DNA of 64,000 bases, taken from contig NZ_MVHD01000018.1 in NCBI RefSeq assembly GCF_002086635.1, forward strand, positions 20,271 through 84,270, given 5' to 3'. The translations under genes were made by a program, and so were the position numbers. Below the pieces are notes generated by a model. The model searched no databases, was not told the origin of the DNA, and saw nothing but the letters and a program-made list of their open reading frames with translations. This DNA comes from Mycobacterium alsense. GTDB taxonomy: Bacteria > Actinomycetota > Actinomycetes > Mycobacteriales > Mycobacteriaceae. Shown here one piece after another: positions 29,954 through 37,777 of this stretch; position 1 is the first letter of the stretch, and every line of letters begins with the position of its first letter.

Positions 29954-31036
29954 CTAGATCTTGAACCGCCCGGCGAACCCGCGCAGCGGCAGGTCGGCGC
30001 TGGTGATGAGCCCCGGCGGCGCCGCCACCACCGACTTGATCGAGGCCAGCGCGGGCATGCCGGTGACGGTCATGCCGATGGAGGCGAAGCTGTCCGGATT
30101 GGACAGGTCGACGCCGGGTTTGGGGAAGATCATGTGCTTGTTGTAGATGCACGGATCGCCCTTGATCTGGGTGATGTAGCAGCCCTTGATGTTCCAGCTC
30201 GGGTCGGTGTGCGGGGTCATCTGCCACTCCAGGTGCGTCTCGACGCGCGGAACCCCGTCGACCATGCCCTGGTACTTGATGTAGTTGCCGCCGAGCGAGC
30301 CCTTGGGCAGCGTGTACCAGCCCAAATCGACGTCCTTGGTGCAGGCGCCCAGCTCGTAGCTGAACGCGACCTCGTCGAGGGGCAGGTCGAAGCAGTCGGC
30401 CATCATCAGCACGCTGTCGGCGAACACCCGGGTGTACTTCTCGAGCTTCGACGGGATTTCCGGGTCGTCGACCGGCTGGCCGTAGCCCACCTCGATCCAG
30501 GTGTCCTTGGAGTGGTGGCACGACACGTCGACGGACTCGATGGTGGTGATGTTCTCGATCTCGGCGACGTCGGCCGAGCACACCACGCCCAGGATCTGGT
30601 TGAGGCCTGGGTTCATTCCGGTGCCGTAGAACGTCGCGCCGCCCTTCTCGCACGCCTCGGCCAGCAGTTGGGTCACCGGCTTGCCCGACGGGTGCGGGTG
30701 GTTCTTGTCGCGGTGCCACCCGGTGATCCAGTCAGCCGTTGTGACGACGTTGATGCCGGCCTCGAGCACTTTGACGTAGAGATCCTCGTCGGGGAAGACC
30801 CCGTGGAAGGTGAGCACGTCCGGCCGGGCGGCGATGATCTCCTCGACGGTGCCGGTGGTCATCACCCCGTTGGGTTCGATTCCCGCGACCTCGCCGGCAT
30901 CGCGCCCGATCTTCTCCGGCGAATAGCAGTGCACACCAACGAGTTCCAGGTCGGGTCGCGTGGCGAGCCGCTTGATCATCTCCTTGCCGACGTTTCCGGT
31001 GGCCACCTGGAAGACGCGGATCGGTGCTGAACTCAT
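29954..31036 (-). CDS. Dihydrodipicolinate-reductase-like NAD(P)-dependent oxidoreductase
   Basis: A 360-residue Rossmann enzyme of the family that includes 2,4-diaminopentanoate/amine dehydrogenases. Seen: nucleotide-binding IRVFQVATGNVGKEMIKRLA, then LVGVHCYSPEKIGRDAGEVA, VVTTADWITGWHRDKNHPHP and FYGTGMNPGLNQILG. Members are common in mycobacteria beside oxygenases; the substrate is unknown. Its ATG overlaps the stop of the Rieske oxygenase gene (ATGA), so the pair is translated together. The likely regulator is the divergent TetR protein. Confidence 0.82.
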   Translation of the reverse strand: MSSAPIRVFQVATGNVGKEMIKRLATRPDLELVGVHCYSPEKIGRDAGEVAGIEPNGVMTTGTVEEIIAARPDVLTFHGVFPDEDLYVKVLEAGINVVTTADWITGWHRDKNHPHPSGKPVTQLLAEACEKGGATFYGTGMNPGLNQILGVVCSADVAEIENITTIESVDVSCHHSKDTWIEVGYGQPVDDPEIPSKLEKYTRVFADSVLMMADCFDLPLDEVAFSYELGACTKDVDLGWYTLPKGSLGGNYIKYQGMVDGVPRVETHLEWQMTPHTDPSWNIKGCYITQIKGDPCIYNKHMIFPKPGVDLSNPDSFASIGMTVTGMPALASIKSVVAAPPGLITSADLPLRGFAGRFKI

Positions 31037-32049
31037 TGCATTGAGCCTTCCTGTGCTGCGACCGCCTCGGGATAAAACTGCTTGGCCCACTTGCGGATTG
31101 CGGTGAAGCCCGCGTACTCGTCGGTGGCCAGCGCCGGCGGGTCCGAGTAGCGCTGGTGCCCCCAGATCTCGATGTCCTGCTCGAACTGCCGGATCACCTC
31201 GCGCCCGAATTCGGCCCCCCTCGCCTCGGCCCGCGCCGGATCCTTGCCCGACTCGAGCTCGGGGCGGCCGATGTAGACCATGAACCGGACGTCGGAGGTG
31301 CAGTCGTCGACGGGGGTGACCGCGGAGATGGTGCGGTTGTCGACCATCCCCCAGCTCTTGGTCACCGCGATGCCCAGGCCGCCGTTGATCGCCTGCACGC
31401 CGCTGTTGACGTCCTCGATCCTCTGTCCGTCGTCGCCCTCGAACGTGATGGTGAAGTCGACGAAGGACACCGCGTCGGCGAAGTCGTGACGGGTGAACAC
31501 CGGGACGATCGGGGTGTTGTGCACGTACTTGAAATGCGCGAAGTCCACGCCGTTTTCGAGCACGTACTGCGGGTGCAGCTCCAGGCCCGCCCGGTACAGG
31601 CGCTGCTGCGGGTAGTAGTCGCCGGCGCCGCTGCCGTCGCCGAACGAGGCGAACACGTCGGGCGCGTCGAAGAAGGGCTCGCGGCGCGCGACGTCGTGCC
31701 AGATGTAGACCGAGGCGTTGCGCTCCACCACGGGGTAGGTGCGGATGCGCCGGCCGCGGTTGGGCCGGTCCTGGTACGGGATGCAGATGTTGCGGCCCTC
31801 GCGGCTCCACTGCCACCCGTGGAACGGGCACTGCAGCACCTCGCCGACGACCTTGCCGCCGTAACCGAGGTGCGCGCCGAGGTGTTCGCAGTAGGCGTTC
31901 ATCACGGTGAGCGCGCCGGACTCGGCGCGCCAGGCGACCATTTCCTGGTCGAAGTACTTCATCTTGTGCACGTCGCCGACGCCGATCTCGTCGGACCAGG
32001 CGACCTGGAACCATCCGGTCGGCTTCATCGACAACGGCGGCTTAGCCAT
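31033..32049 (-). CDS. Rieske non-heme iron oxygenase, catalytic subunit
   Basis: The 338-residue oxygenase has an N-terminal Rieske [2Fe-2S] site, CEHLGAHLG near residue 52 and CPFHGWQW near 71, and a mononuclear iron centre in NGVDFAHFKYVHNT. This arrangement resembles KshA-type steroid hydroxylases and VanA-type demethylases, but the substrate is not predictable. It would need a ferredoxin reductase, and none is adjacent. ATG 32049 is decided by AGGAGG about 7 bases upstream; an in-frame start at 32073 adds eight residues before that site. It is cotranscribed with the dehydrogenase and divergent from tetR across 56 bases. Confidence 0.9.
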   Translation of the reverse strand: MAKPPLSMKPTGWFQVAWSDEIGVGDVHKMKYFDQEMVAWRAESGALTVMNAYCEHLGAHLGYGGKVVGEVLQCPFHGWQWSREGRNICIPYQDRPNRGRRIRTYPVVERNASVYIWHDVARREPFFDAPDVFASFGDGSGAGDYYPQQRLYRAGLELHPQYVLENGVDFAHFKYVHNTPIVPVFTRHDFADAVSFVDFTITFEGDDGQRIEDVNSGVQAINGGLGIAVTKSWGMVDNRTISAVTPVDDCTSDVRFMVYIGRPELESGKDPARAEARGAEFGREVIRQFEQDIEIWGHQRYSDPPALATDEYAGFTAIRKWAKQFYPEAVAAQEGSMQ

Positions 32050-32105
32050 CGAGCTCCCTCCTCGCACAATCACAGTACCTTCTATGAAAATGCTAGGCTA
32101 GGGAG
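32050..32105. promoter_or_regulatory. Shared divergent promoter/operator region, Rieske operon and tetR
   Basis: Fifty-six bases separate the two start codons. It holds the Rieske Shine-Dalgarno (AGGAGGG on the minus strand), an AT-rich centre (TTCTATGAAAATGCTAGG) and the tetR -10 TAGGCT (32094-32099), which ends 6 bases before the tetR GTG. An operator here would let the TetR protein control both genes. No perfect palindrome is obvious. Confidence 0.5.
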
Positions 32106-32741
32106 GTGCCCGAGGCTCAGGTCGCCCGCAGGCGCCCCAACCGGCGCGGCCATGCGACGCGCGAGAGCATGCTCGAGGCCGCGCTCAAGTCGCTCGCCTC
32201 CGGCGAGCCGGGCTCGGTGTCGGCCAACCGCATCGCCAAGGACATCGGGGCCACCTGGGGCGCGGTCCAGTACCAATTCGGCGACACCGACGGCTTCTGG
32301 GCCGCCGTGCTGCACCGCACCGCCGAGCGGCGCGCGGCGGTCTTCTCCACGCTGTCGGCGCCGGTGCAACCCGACGCCCCCCTGCGGGAGCGGGTCGGCG
32401 CGATCATCGACACCCTCTACCGGGGCCTGGCGTCCGCGGATTCCCGCGCGATCGAAAACCTGCGCGCCGCACTCCCCCGAGATCCCCGCGAGCTGGAACG
32501 CCTCTACCCGCGCACCGCCGCCGAGTTGTTTTCCTGGGGCAAGAGCTGGCTCGAGACCTGCCAAAACGCCTTCGCCGGCCTGGACGTCGACCCGGACCGC
32601 GTCCGCGAGGTGGCCGCCCTGATCCCGGGCGCGATGCGCGGGCTGGTATCGGAGCGCCAGCTGGGCTCCTACGTCGACCTCGACATGGCGCGCCGGGGCC
32701 TGACCAACGCGCTGGCCGCCTATCTGGAGGGGCCCGTTTAG
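32106..32741 (+). CDS. TetR-family transcriptional regulator
   Basis: A 211-residue TetR regulator. Seen: N-terminal helix-turn-helix RRGHATRESMLEAALKSLAS, VSANRIAKDIGATWGAVQYQ and FGDTDGFWAAVLHR, followed by an all-helical ligand domain. Its divergent position next to the Rieske oxygenase/dehydrogenase pair suggests it represses them and itself in response to their substrate or product; this is inference from layout. GTG 32106 has a TAGGCT -10 six bases upstream and is probably leaderless. Its TAG stop overlaps the -10 of the following acetyltransferase gene. Confidence 0.88.
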   Translation: MPEAQVARRRPNRRGHATRESMLEAALKSLASGEPGSVSANRIAKDIGATWGAVQYQFGDTDGFWAAVLHRTAERRAAVFSTLSAPVQPDAPLRERVGAIIDTLYRGLASADSRAIENLRAALPRDPRELERLYPRTAAELFSWGKSWLETCQNAFAGLDVDPDRVREVAALIPGAMRGLVSERQLGSYVDLDMARRGLTNALAAYLEGPV

Positions 32742-32744
32742 CCT
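32739..32744 (+). promoter_or_regulatory. Predicted -10 of leaderless GNAT gene, inside the tetR stop
   Basis: TAGCCT ends 6 bases before GTG 32751; its TAG is also the tetR stop codon. Confidence 0.45.
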
Positions 32745-32750
32745 TGACCC

Positions 32751-33263
32751 GTGCAGGCCAGCGACGTCGCGATCCGGGAAGCCACGCCCGACGATTTCGC
32801 CGCCGTCGCGGACATGCACTATCCGGCGTGGCGGCGGTCCTGGACCGGGATCCTCATCCCCGCGGTCCTCGACCTGCTCGGGCCGGCGAGACGCTGGGTC
32901 GCCGACGTCTACCCACAGAACCTGAGCCGGCCAGGGTGGCACATGTGGATCGCGGAATCCGGCGGTCGGACGCTCGGCGTGGCCATCTTCGGGCCGGACG
33001 CCGACGTCCCCGCCGACCTGCAGATCGACGCGCTCTACGTCGCGGACGAATGCCAACGGCGCGGGATCGGCGGCCGCCTGCTCGACGAGGTGCTGGGCGC
33101 GCATCCTTCCGGTGACGTGATCCTGTGGTGCGCCGAACAGAACGCCAAGGCGCGCCGCTTCTACGAGAAGAACCACTTCCACGCCGACGGCCGCACCCTC
33201 ACCTGGGAGCCGCTGCCCGGCATCAGGGTGGCCCACCTCGGCTACCGGCTCAGCCGCCGGTGA
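32751..33263 (+). CDS. GNAT-family N-acetyltransferase
   Basis: A 170-residue GCN5-related acetyltransferase, possibly the Rv2775 orthologue. Seen: VAIREATPDDFAAVADMHYP at the N-terminus, the acetyl-CoA pyrophosphate loop in DALYVADECQRRGIGGRLLD, and LWCAEQNAKARRFYEKNHFH near the C-terminus. The acetyl acceptor is unknown. GTG 32751 lies 9 bases after the tetR stop. The end overlaps the convergent alpha/beta hydrolase by 14 bases. Confidence 0.86.
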   Translation: MQASDVAIREATPDDFAAVADMHYPAWRRSWTGILIPAVLDLLGPARRWVADVYPQNLSRPGWHMWIAESGGRTLGVAIFGPDADVPADLQIDALYVADECQRRGIGGRLLDEVLGAHPSGDVILWCAEQNAKARRFYEKNHFHADGRTLTWEPLPGIRVAHLGYRLSRR

Positions 33264-34254
33264 CGAGTCCGCTCGCGTTGCGGCCATCGTTGCGGTCGAC
33301 CCACTCGGCGGTCAGCCGGGCGATGACGTCGGGGCGCGAGGTGACCACCCAGTGGCCGCCCTCGATCTCAATCACCCTGCCGCCGCGCGGAATCGCACCG
33401 GTGAAGCGCTGCAGGGCGGGGGTCACGAAGACGTCGCGGCGCGGCACCAGGACCTGGACGGCGACGGTGGTCTGCGGCAGCAGCGGTCCGGGCCGCAACA
33501 TCGGGCCGGGCATGTTCGCGCGGTACAGGCTCAGCCCGTTGACGTAGTCGGCGATCGACCGCGGCGGCGCGTGGCGCCGGCTGCGCGTGCTCGACGCGCC
33601 GATGCGCTCGAGCGCCTCGTGGACTTTCACGCCGATCCGGGAGCGGAAGACGAGTTCGGGCACGCCGGGGCACAGGAAGAACGCGATGTAGGCCGAACCC
33701 AGCAGCTGCCTGACGACCTGCCCGACGGCCCGCGGGGTGCGCGCCGACCGCAGGAAGGCGCCCGCGTGGCGCAGGTGTGGACCCGAAATCGAGGTGAAAG
33801 AAGCGACTTTGGGCATCACCGAGTCGTCGGTGACCGCCGCCCAGGCCTGGATCGAGCCCCAGTCGTGGGCCAGCAGGTGCACCCGCCCGACGCCCAGGCT
33901 GTCGATCACCGCGCCGATGTCGGAGATCAGTTGGGCGAACGCGTATCCGGATCGCGTTGCGGGACGGGAGGATTCGCCGGCGCCGCGGACGTCGTAGGCC
34001 ACGACGTTGTAGGCCGCCCCGGCCACCACGTTGTAGGCCGCCCCGGCCACGACGTTGTAGGCCGCCCCGGCCACCACGTTGTAGCCACCGGGCCGGTGCC
34101 GGTCCAATTCCGAGGCCACCCCGTCCCAGAGGTGGTGGTTGTCGGGCCAGCCGTGAATGGCGAGGATCGTCGGGCGCGCGGCGTCGACCTCGGTATACCG
34201 GTGCACCGCGAGGGTGACGCCGTCGGAGGCGGTGACGCGCAAGGGTGCCGGCAT
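33250..34254 (-). CDS. Alpha/beta hydrolase with an 8-residue tandem expansion
   Basis: A 334-residue epoxide-hydrolase-like alpha/beta hydrolase. Seen: oxyanion motif LAIHGWPDNHHLWDGVASEL, nucleophile elbow HLLAHDWGSIQAWA (Asp nucleophile position of epoxide/haloalkane hydrolases), and late His in EIEGGHWVVTSRPD. Between the oxyanion loop and the elbow the expected strand NVVAYDVRGAGES is preceded by three extra copies of YNVVAGAA. They come from a 24-bp tandem repeat (34001-34084), so the extra 24 residues are a recent in-frame expansion of a core beta strand; folding may be affected. It is the last gene of the SRPBCC-BVMO-hydrolase operon. Confidence 0.82.
   Translation of the reverse strand: MPAPLRVTASDGVTLAVHRYTEVDAARPTILAIHGWPDNHHLWDGVASELDRHRPGGYNVVAGAAYNVVAGAAYNVVAGAAYNVVAYDVRGAGESSRPATRSGYAFAQLISDIGAVIDSLGVGRVHLLAHDWGSIQAWAAVTDDSVMPKVASFTSISGPHLRHAGAFLRSARTPRAVGQVVRQLLGSAYIAFFLCPGVPELVFRSRIGVKVHEALERIGASSTRSRRHAPPRSIADYVNGLSLYRANMPGPMLRPGPLLPQTTVAVQVLVPRRDVFVTPALQRFTGAIPRGGRVIEIEGGHWVVTSRPDVIARLTAEWVDRNDGRNASGLVTGG
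34001..34084. repeat. 24-bp tandem repeat, 3.5 copies, inside the hydrolase gene
   Basis: ACGACGTTGTAGGCCGCCCC plus GGCC at 34001, 34025 and 34049, then a half copy to 34084. The third base of the unit alternates G, C, G, C, so a 24-bp duplication was probably followed by a 48-bp one. It encodes YNVVAGAA on the minus strand. Confidence 0.95.
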
Positions 34255-34257
34255 GGC

Positions 34258-35165
34258 TCAGCGCGACGCGCGCGCCGCCGGCGAGACCGCCAGGTAGTTG
34301 ACCGCCCGTTCCAGGCCGCCCAGCTGGGACGGGTGGAAACCGGGCCGGTAGTAGTCGAAGACCACCCGCACGAAGCGCATGGGGCCGGGCACCAGGCCAC
34401 GGCGGGCCGCGCGGAAGTAGTCCCGCCAGCGCGCCTTGCTGCCCGGCGGCAGGCAGGGGTCCACCGAGTAAAGGAACCGGACCCCGCGAATCCAGAACAA
34501 CAGCATGGCCGGCGTCACGATCAGCTGGGCGCGCGCCCGTCGCAGGTAACCGGCCCGCAGGTGCTGCATGGTGTCGAAGGCGACGGCCTTGTGCTCGACC
34601 TCCTCGGCACCGTGCCAGCGCAGCATGTCCAGCATCACCGGGTCGGTGCCGATGGCGTCGTGGGCCGGCGAGTCGAGCACCCACTCGCCCAGGATGGCGG
34701 TGTAGTGCTCGACCGCGGACACGATCGAAATCTGCTCCAGCAGCCAGCTGTTCTGCCGGCGCGGGCTCCACCCGGGCCGCGGGCCCAGCAGCCTCTCGAA
34801 CAGCCACCGGATCTGGGCGGTGAACGGGGTCAGGTCGACGCCGGCGGCGGCGAAGTGGGCGAGCACCTTCGAGTGCGCCTGAGAATGTATGGCCTCCTGG
34901 CCGACGAAGCCCTGCACGTCCAGACGCAGCTGGTCGTCCTTGATCAACGGCAGCGCCTTCTTGAACGCGTCGACGAAGAACTCCTCGCCTGCGGGCAGCA
35001 GCAGGTGCAGGACGTTCAGGACGTGCGTGACGAACGGCTCTCCCGGCACGTAATGGAACGGCAACCGCGCCAGTCGAACTCCACGTCGCGCGCCTCGAGG
35101 ACCAGCCGCTCGTGGTCCAGCGACGCGTCATGCGGGCCCGCTGCCTGGTCGTCGACGGTGAACAT
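34258..35165 (-). pseudogene. Frameshifted metal-dependent hydrolase (PF10118-type)
   Basis: From ATG 35165, with a clear AGGGGG ribosome-binding site, the frame reads MFTVDDQAAGPHDASLDHER and on to EARDVEFDW, ending at base 35070. The expected continuation RLPFHYVPGEPFVTH resumes at 35067 in another frame, with two bases (35069-35068) where a codon is expected, which is a one-base deletion. The downstream 268 residues are intact: QEAIHSQAHSKVLAHF, EEVEHKAVAFDTMQHLRAGY and other His/Glu-rich iron-type segments of PF10118 proteins. Without the shift it would be about 302 residues. A rescue start at TTG 35064 has no ribosome-binding site. A sequencing error cannot be excluded. Confidence 0.8.
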
Positions 35166-35184
35166 CGTGGGCCCCCTACGCGTT

Positions 35185-36690
35185 TCAGTGCTGGTGAGTA
35201 TAGGCGTCGTAGCGGCGCAGATCGTATTGCCCGGGATCCGTGCGGGCCAGCATGGCGCGATGTTCGGCCGGGGTGAAGGGCCACACCTCGGGCACCCCGT
35301 CCTTGTTCAGATACCAGCTGTCGCAGCCGGTCGTCCACACGGTGTCCGGCATCGCGGCGCGCAGCCGCTCGTTGTAGCGCTCGGTCGCCGACTGCGTGGG
35401 CTCGACGGTGTCGAATTCGCCGCGGCGCCAACCCCGGATCCACCGCAGGATGTGGTCGGCCTGGTGCTCGGCCACCGCGGTCAGCGAGTGGTTGCCCACC
35501 GGGCTGTGCGGGCCCAGCATCATGAAGAAGTTGGGGAAGCCGGGCATGGCCACGGTCTGGTGGGCGCGCGGGCCATCCCGCCACACCTCCTCGGCGGCGA
35601 CGCCGTCGCGGCCGAACAGCCGCATCGGCCGGAAGAACGCGTGGGTGTCGAAACCGGTGCACAGCACGATGACGTCGGCCTCGTGCAGGGCGCCGTCGTC
35701 GGTCACGATGCCGCGGGGCTCCACGTGGTCGATGCCGGCGGTCACCAGTTCGACGTCGTCGCGCTGGATCGCCCGGTAGAAGCCGCCCGAGATCACCAGC
35801 CGCTTGCACATCGGCTGGTAGCCCGGAGTCAGCGCCGCGCGCAGCCTCCGGTCGCGCACGCGGCTCAGGTTGGCCCGGCACAGCGCGCCCATCATCCGGC
35901 GCCGCAGCCCGGGCTTGGTCAGCGCGACGGCAAAGGTGTCGAACACCAGGCTGTACGCGCGGTACGCGAATCGATCCAGCCACGGGAGCGCCCGGTGGGT
36001 GACGTCGGCGAGCCGGGAGTAGCGCGGGTTGGGCATCGGCACCACCCACTGCGCGGTGCGCTGGAACAGCAGCACCCTGCCGGCCACGCCGGCGAGCGCG
36101 CAGACCAGCTGCACGCCGGTGGATCCGTTGCCCACCACCGCGATTCGCCGCCCCGCCAGTTCGACGGAATGATCCCAACGGGCGGAGTGAAAGGCGTGGC
36201 CGGCGAAGTCGTCCAACCCGGCGATCGACGGGATCCGGGGGTGATGCAGCACGCCCGTCGCCGAGATCAGGAAGTCCACGGTCGATTCCGCGCCGGCCCC
36301 AGAGCCGGCGTCGGTGCGCAGCAGCCAGCGCCCGTCCTCGAAACGGGCGCTGACGATTTCGGTGCCGAACCGGATCCGCTCGCGCAGCCCAAAGTCGTCG
36401 GCGACGCCCCGGAAGTAGGCCTGGATCTCGTCGCCGGGCGAGAACATGTGCGACCAGTCGGGTTTCGTGGCGAACGTGTACTGGTAGACGCGCGAGGGCA
36501 CGTCACACGTCAGCCCGGGGTAGGTGTTCTCCCGCCAGGTCCCGCCCACCTCGTCGGCCTTCTCGTAGATGGTGACGTCCTCGATGCCGCTGCGCAGCAA
36601 CGCGATTGCGACGCACAGGCCCGACATCCCCGCTCCGACGATGGCGACCGCGGGATCACGCGTGGGGGTATGGCTATCCGGCTTCCGCAC
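35185..36690 (-). CDS. Baeyer-Villiger-type flavin monooxygenase
   Basis: A 501-residue FAD/NADPH monooxygenase. Seen: FAD motif VAIVGAGMSGLCVAIALLRS near residue 15, the Baeyer-Villiger fingerprint FAGHAFHSARWDH, NADPH motif IAVVGNGSTGVQLVCALAG near 187, and VIVLCTGFDTHAFFRPM. Members turn ketones to esters; mycobacteria have several with steroid or thioamide-prodrug activity, so the substrate is open. GTG 36690 overlaps the SRPBCC gene by 17 bases. A downstream hydrolase could open the resulting ester or lactone, which is a plausible but unproven pathway. Confidence 0.88.
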   Translation of the reverse strand: MRKPDSHTPTRDPAVAIVGAGMSGLCVAIALLRSGIEDVTIYEKADEVGGTWRENTYPGLTCDVPSRVYQYTFATKPDWSHMFSPGDEIQAYFRGVADDFGLRERIRFGTEIVSARFEDGRWLLRTDAGSGAGAESTVDFLISATGVLHHPRIPSIAGLDDFAGHAFHSARWDHSVELAGRRIAVVGNGSTGVQLVCALAGVAGRVLLFQRTAQWVVPMPNPRYSRLADVTHRALPWLDRFAYRAYSLVFDTFAVALTKPGLRRRMMGALCRANLSRVRDRRLRAALTPGYQPMCKRLVISGGFYRAIQRDDVELVTAGIDHVEPRGIVTDDGALHEADVIVLCTGFDTHAFFRPMRLFGRDGVAAEEVWRDGPRAHQTVAMPGFPNFFMMLGPHSPVGNHSLTAVAEHQADHILRWIRGWRRGEFDTVEPTQSATERYNERLRAAMPDTVWTTGCDSWYLNKDGVPEVWPFTPAEHRAMLARTDPGQYDLRRYDAYTHQH

Positions 36691-37153
36691 GTTGCTTCAA
36701 CCGCTGCAGGGTGAGCCGGATGTGCTCGGCGTTGGCGGCGGCGCGATCGGCGACGCCGGTGCTCTTGCCGGCGACCTTGCGGAACCACCCGGGCCGGCGG
36801 TCCCAGGTGCTTTCGGTCACCCGGCAGCCGCCGTCGCCGCCCGCCACGCCCGTCAAGTCAGTGATGTCGTATTGCCACCGCGCGATCGGCAACACGGCGT
36901 AGCGCACGTCGAAGGCGAAGACCCGGCCCGGCTCGGCGTCGGTGACGGTGCACGTCGTGGTCCAACGCCGGCCCGCGTTTTCGTTGCGGCCGACGAACAC
37001 CGCGCCCGGGCGGACGGCGTCACCCCTGCGCCACTCCATGGCCACCGCCTCCTCGGCCAGCGAGGCCAGCGTCGGAAGGTCGGTGATGATGTCGTACACC
37101 GCGTCGGGCCGGGCATCGATCTGCACGCTGGCCGTCACGCAACGCTCACCCAT
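36674..37153 (-). CDS. SRPBCC (START-like) ligand-binding protein
   Basis: A 159-residue START/polyketide-cyclase-like protein that leads the SRPBCC-BVMO-PF10118-hydrolase operon. Seen: VTASVQIDARPDAVYDIITD, the typical first strand and helix; EWRRGDAVRPGAVFVGRNEN; and FAFDVRYAVLPIARWQYDIT with a C-terminal long helix AAANAEHIRLTLQRLKQR. Such proteins bind hydrophobic ligands or act as cyclases; no catalytic residue is recognisable. A TATGAT -10 six bases upstream of the ATG predicts a leaderless mRNA. Confidence 0.82.
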   Translation of the reverse strand: MGERCVTASVQIDARPDAVYDIITDLPTLASLAEEAVAMEWRRGDAVRPGAVFVGRNENAGRRWTTTCTVTDAEPGRVFAFDVRYAVLPIARWQYDITDLTGVAGGDGGCRVTESTWDRRPGWFRKVAGKSTGVADRAAANAEHIRLTLQRLKQRAEAG

Positions 37154-37159
37154 CCGCCG

Positions 37160-37165
37160 ATCATA
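37160..37165 (-). promoter_or_regulatory. Predicted -10 of leaderless SRPBCC-BVMO operon
   Basis: TATGAT, close to the TATAAT consensus, ends 6 bases before ATG 37153. Confidence 0.55.
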
Positions 37166-37194
37166 AAGCCCCGGCGGGTGGCCGACGCAGGACC

Positions 37195-37710
37195 CTAGAC
37201 CGGGCAGGCCCCGCGCAGGTGCTCGAAGATCAGCGACGTCTGGGTGCCAGCGACGTCGGCGTCGGCGTTGAGGTTGTCGACGACGAACGCCCGCAGGTCC
37301 TCGGTGTCGCGCGCGGCGACGTGCAGGATGAAATCGTCGGCGCCGGCCAGGAAGTAGACGTCCATCACCTGGCGCCGGGTGCGGATCTGCTGGATGAAGC
37401 CGCGGATCCTGCCGCGCGCGTGGGACTGCAGGTTGACCGAGATCATCGCCTGCAGCGGCAGTCCGACCGCGACCGGGTCGACGTCGGCGTAGAACCCCCG
37501 GATCACCCCGAGGTCCACCAACCGCCGCACCCGCCCGTGGCAGGTCGACGGCGCGATCCCGACCGCCTCGGCGAGCGCGTTGTTGGTGATCCGCGCGTCG
37601 TCGTGCAGCAGGCCCAGGATCTTGCGGTCCAGCGCGTCGAGGGCGGCGGGTCGAACATCCTTCGGCGCATCGACCGGCTGGGCGGGCGCCTCGGTAGATG
37701 GATCGGGCAT
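37195..37710 (-). CDS. aldR: Lrp/AsnC-family regulator AldR
   Basis: A 171-residue Lrp/AsnC protein, orthologue of Rv2779c. Seen: an N-terminal extension, winged HTH ALDRKILGLLHDDARITNNA, LAEAVGIAPSTCHGRVRRL, then the RAM ligand domain (LPLQAMISVNLQSHARGRIR, DVYFLAGADDFILHVAARDT). In M. tuberculosis it binds the intergenic region and controls ald in response to amino acids. Here it is likewise divergent from ald across 67 bases. A -10 hexamer six bases before its ATG fits a leaderless transcript. Confidence 0.92.
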   Translation of the reverse strand: MPDPSTEAPAQPVDAPKDVRPAALDALDRKILGLLHDDARITNNALAEAVGIAPSTCHGRVRRLVDLGVIRGFYADVDPVAVGLPLQAMISVNLQSHARGRIRGFIQQIRTRRQVMDVYFLAGADDFILHVAARDTEDLRAFVVDNLNADADVAGTQTSLIFEHLRGACPV

Positions 37711-37777
37711 GATGCCAGGTTACAGAAGTATCGTCAGGCTATTTGCCGGGCTCGCGAACTTTCTTCACACTTGAGGC
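37711..37777. promoter_or_regulatory. aldR-ald divergent control region
   Basis: The region holds the aldR -10 TAACCT (37717-37722, minus strand) and, on the plus strand, TTGAGG just before the ald ATG as a weak ribosome-binding site. Lrp-family binding is expected here by analogy with M. tuberculosis AldR; I cannot define individual sites. Confidence 0.5.

Noticed and set aside
34001..34084. Possible CRISPR-like repeats
   Set aside because: Copies are directly adjacent with no spacers, in frame within a coding gene; no cas genes anywhere in the window.
33352..36714. 1120-codon plus-strand open frame
   Set aside because: Antisense to four recognisable minus-strand genes; repetitive Gly/Arg/His/Val composition with no domain.
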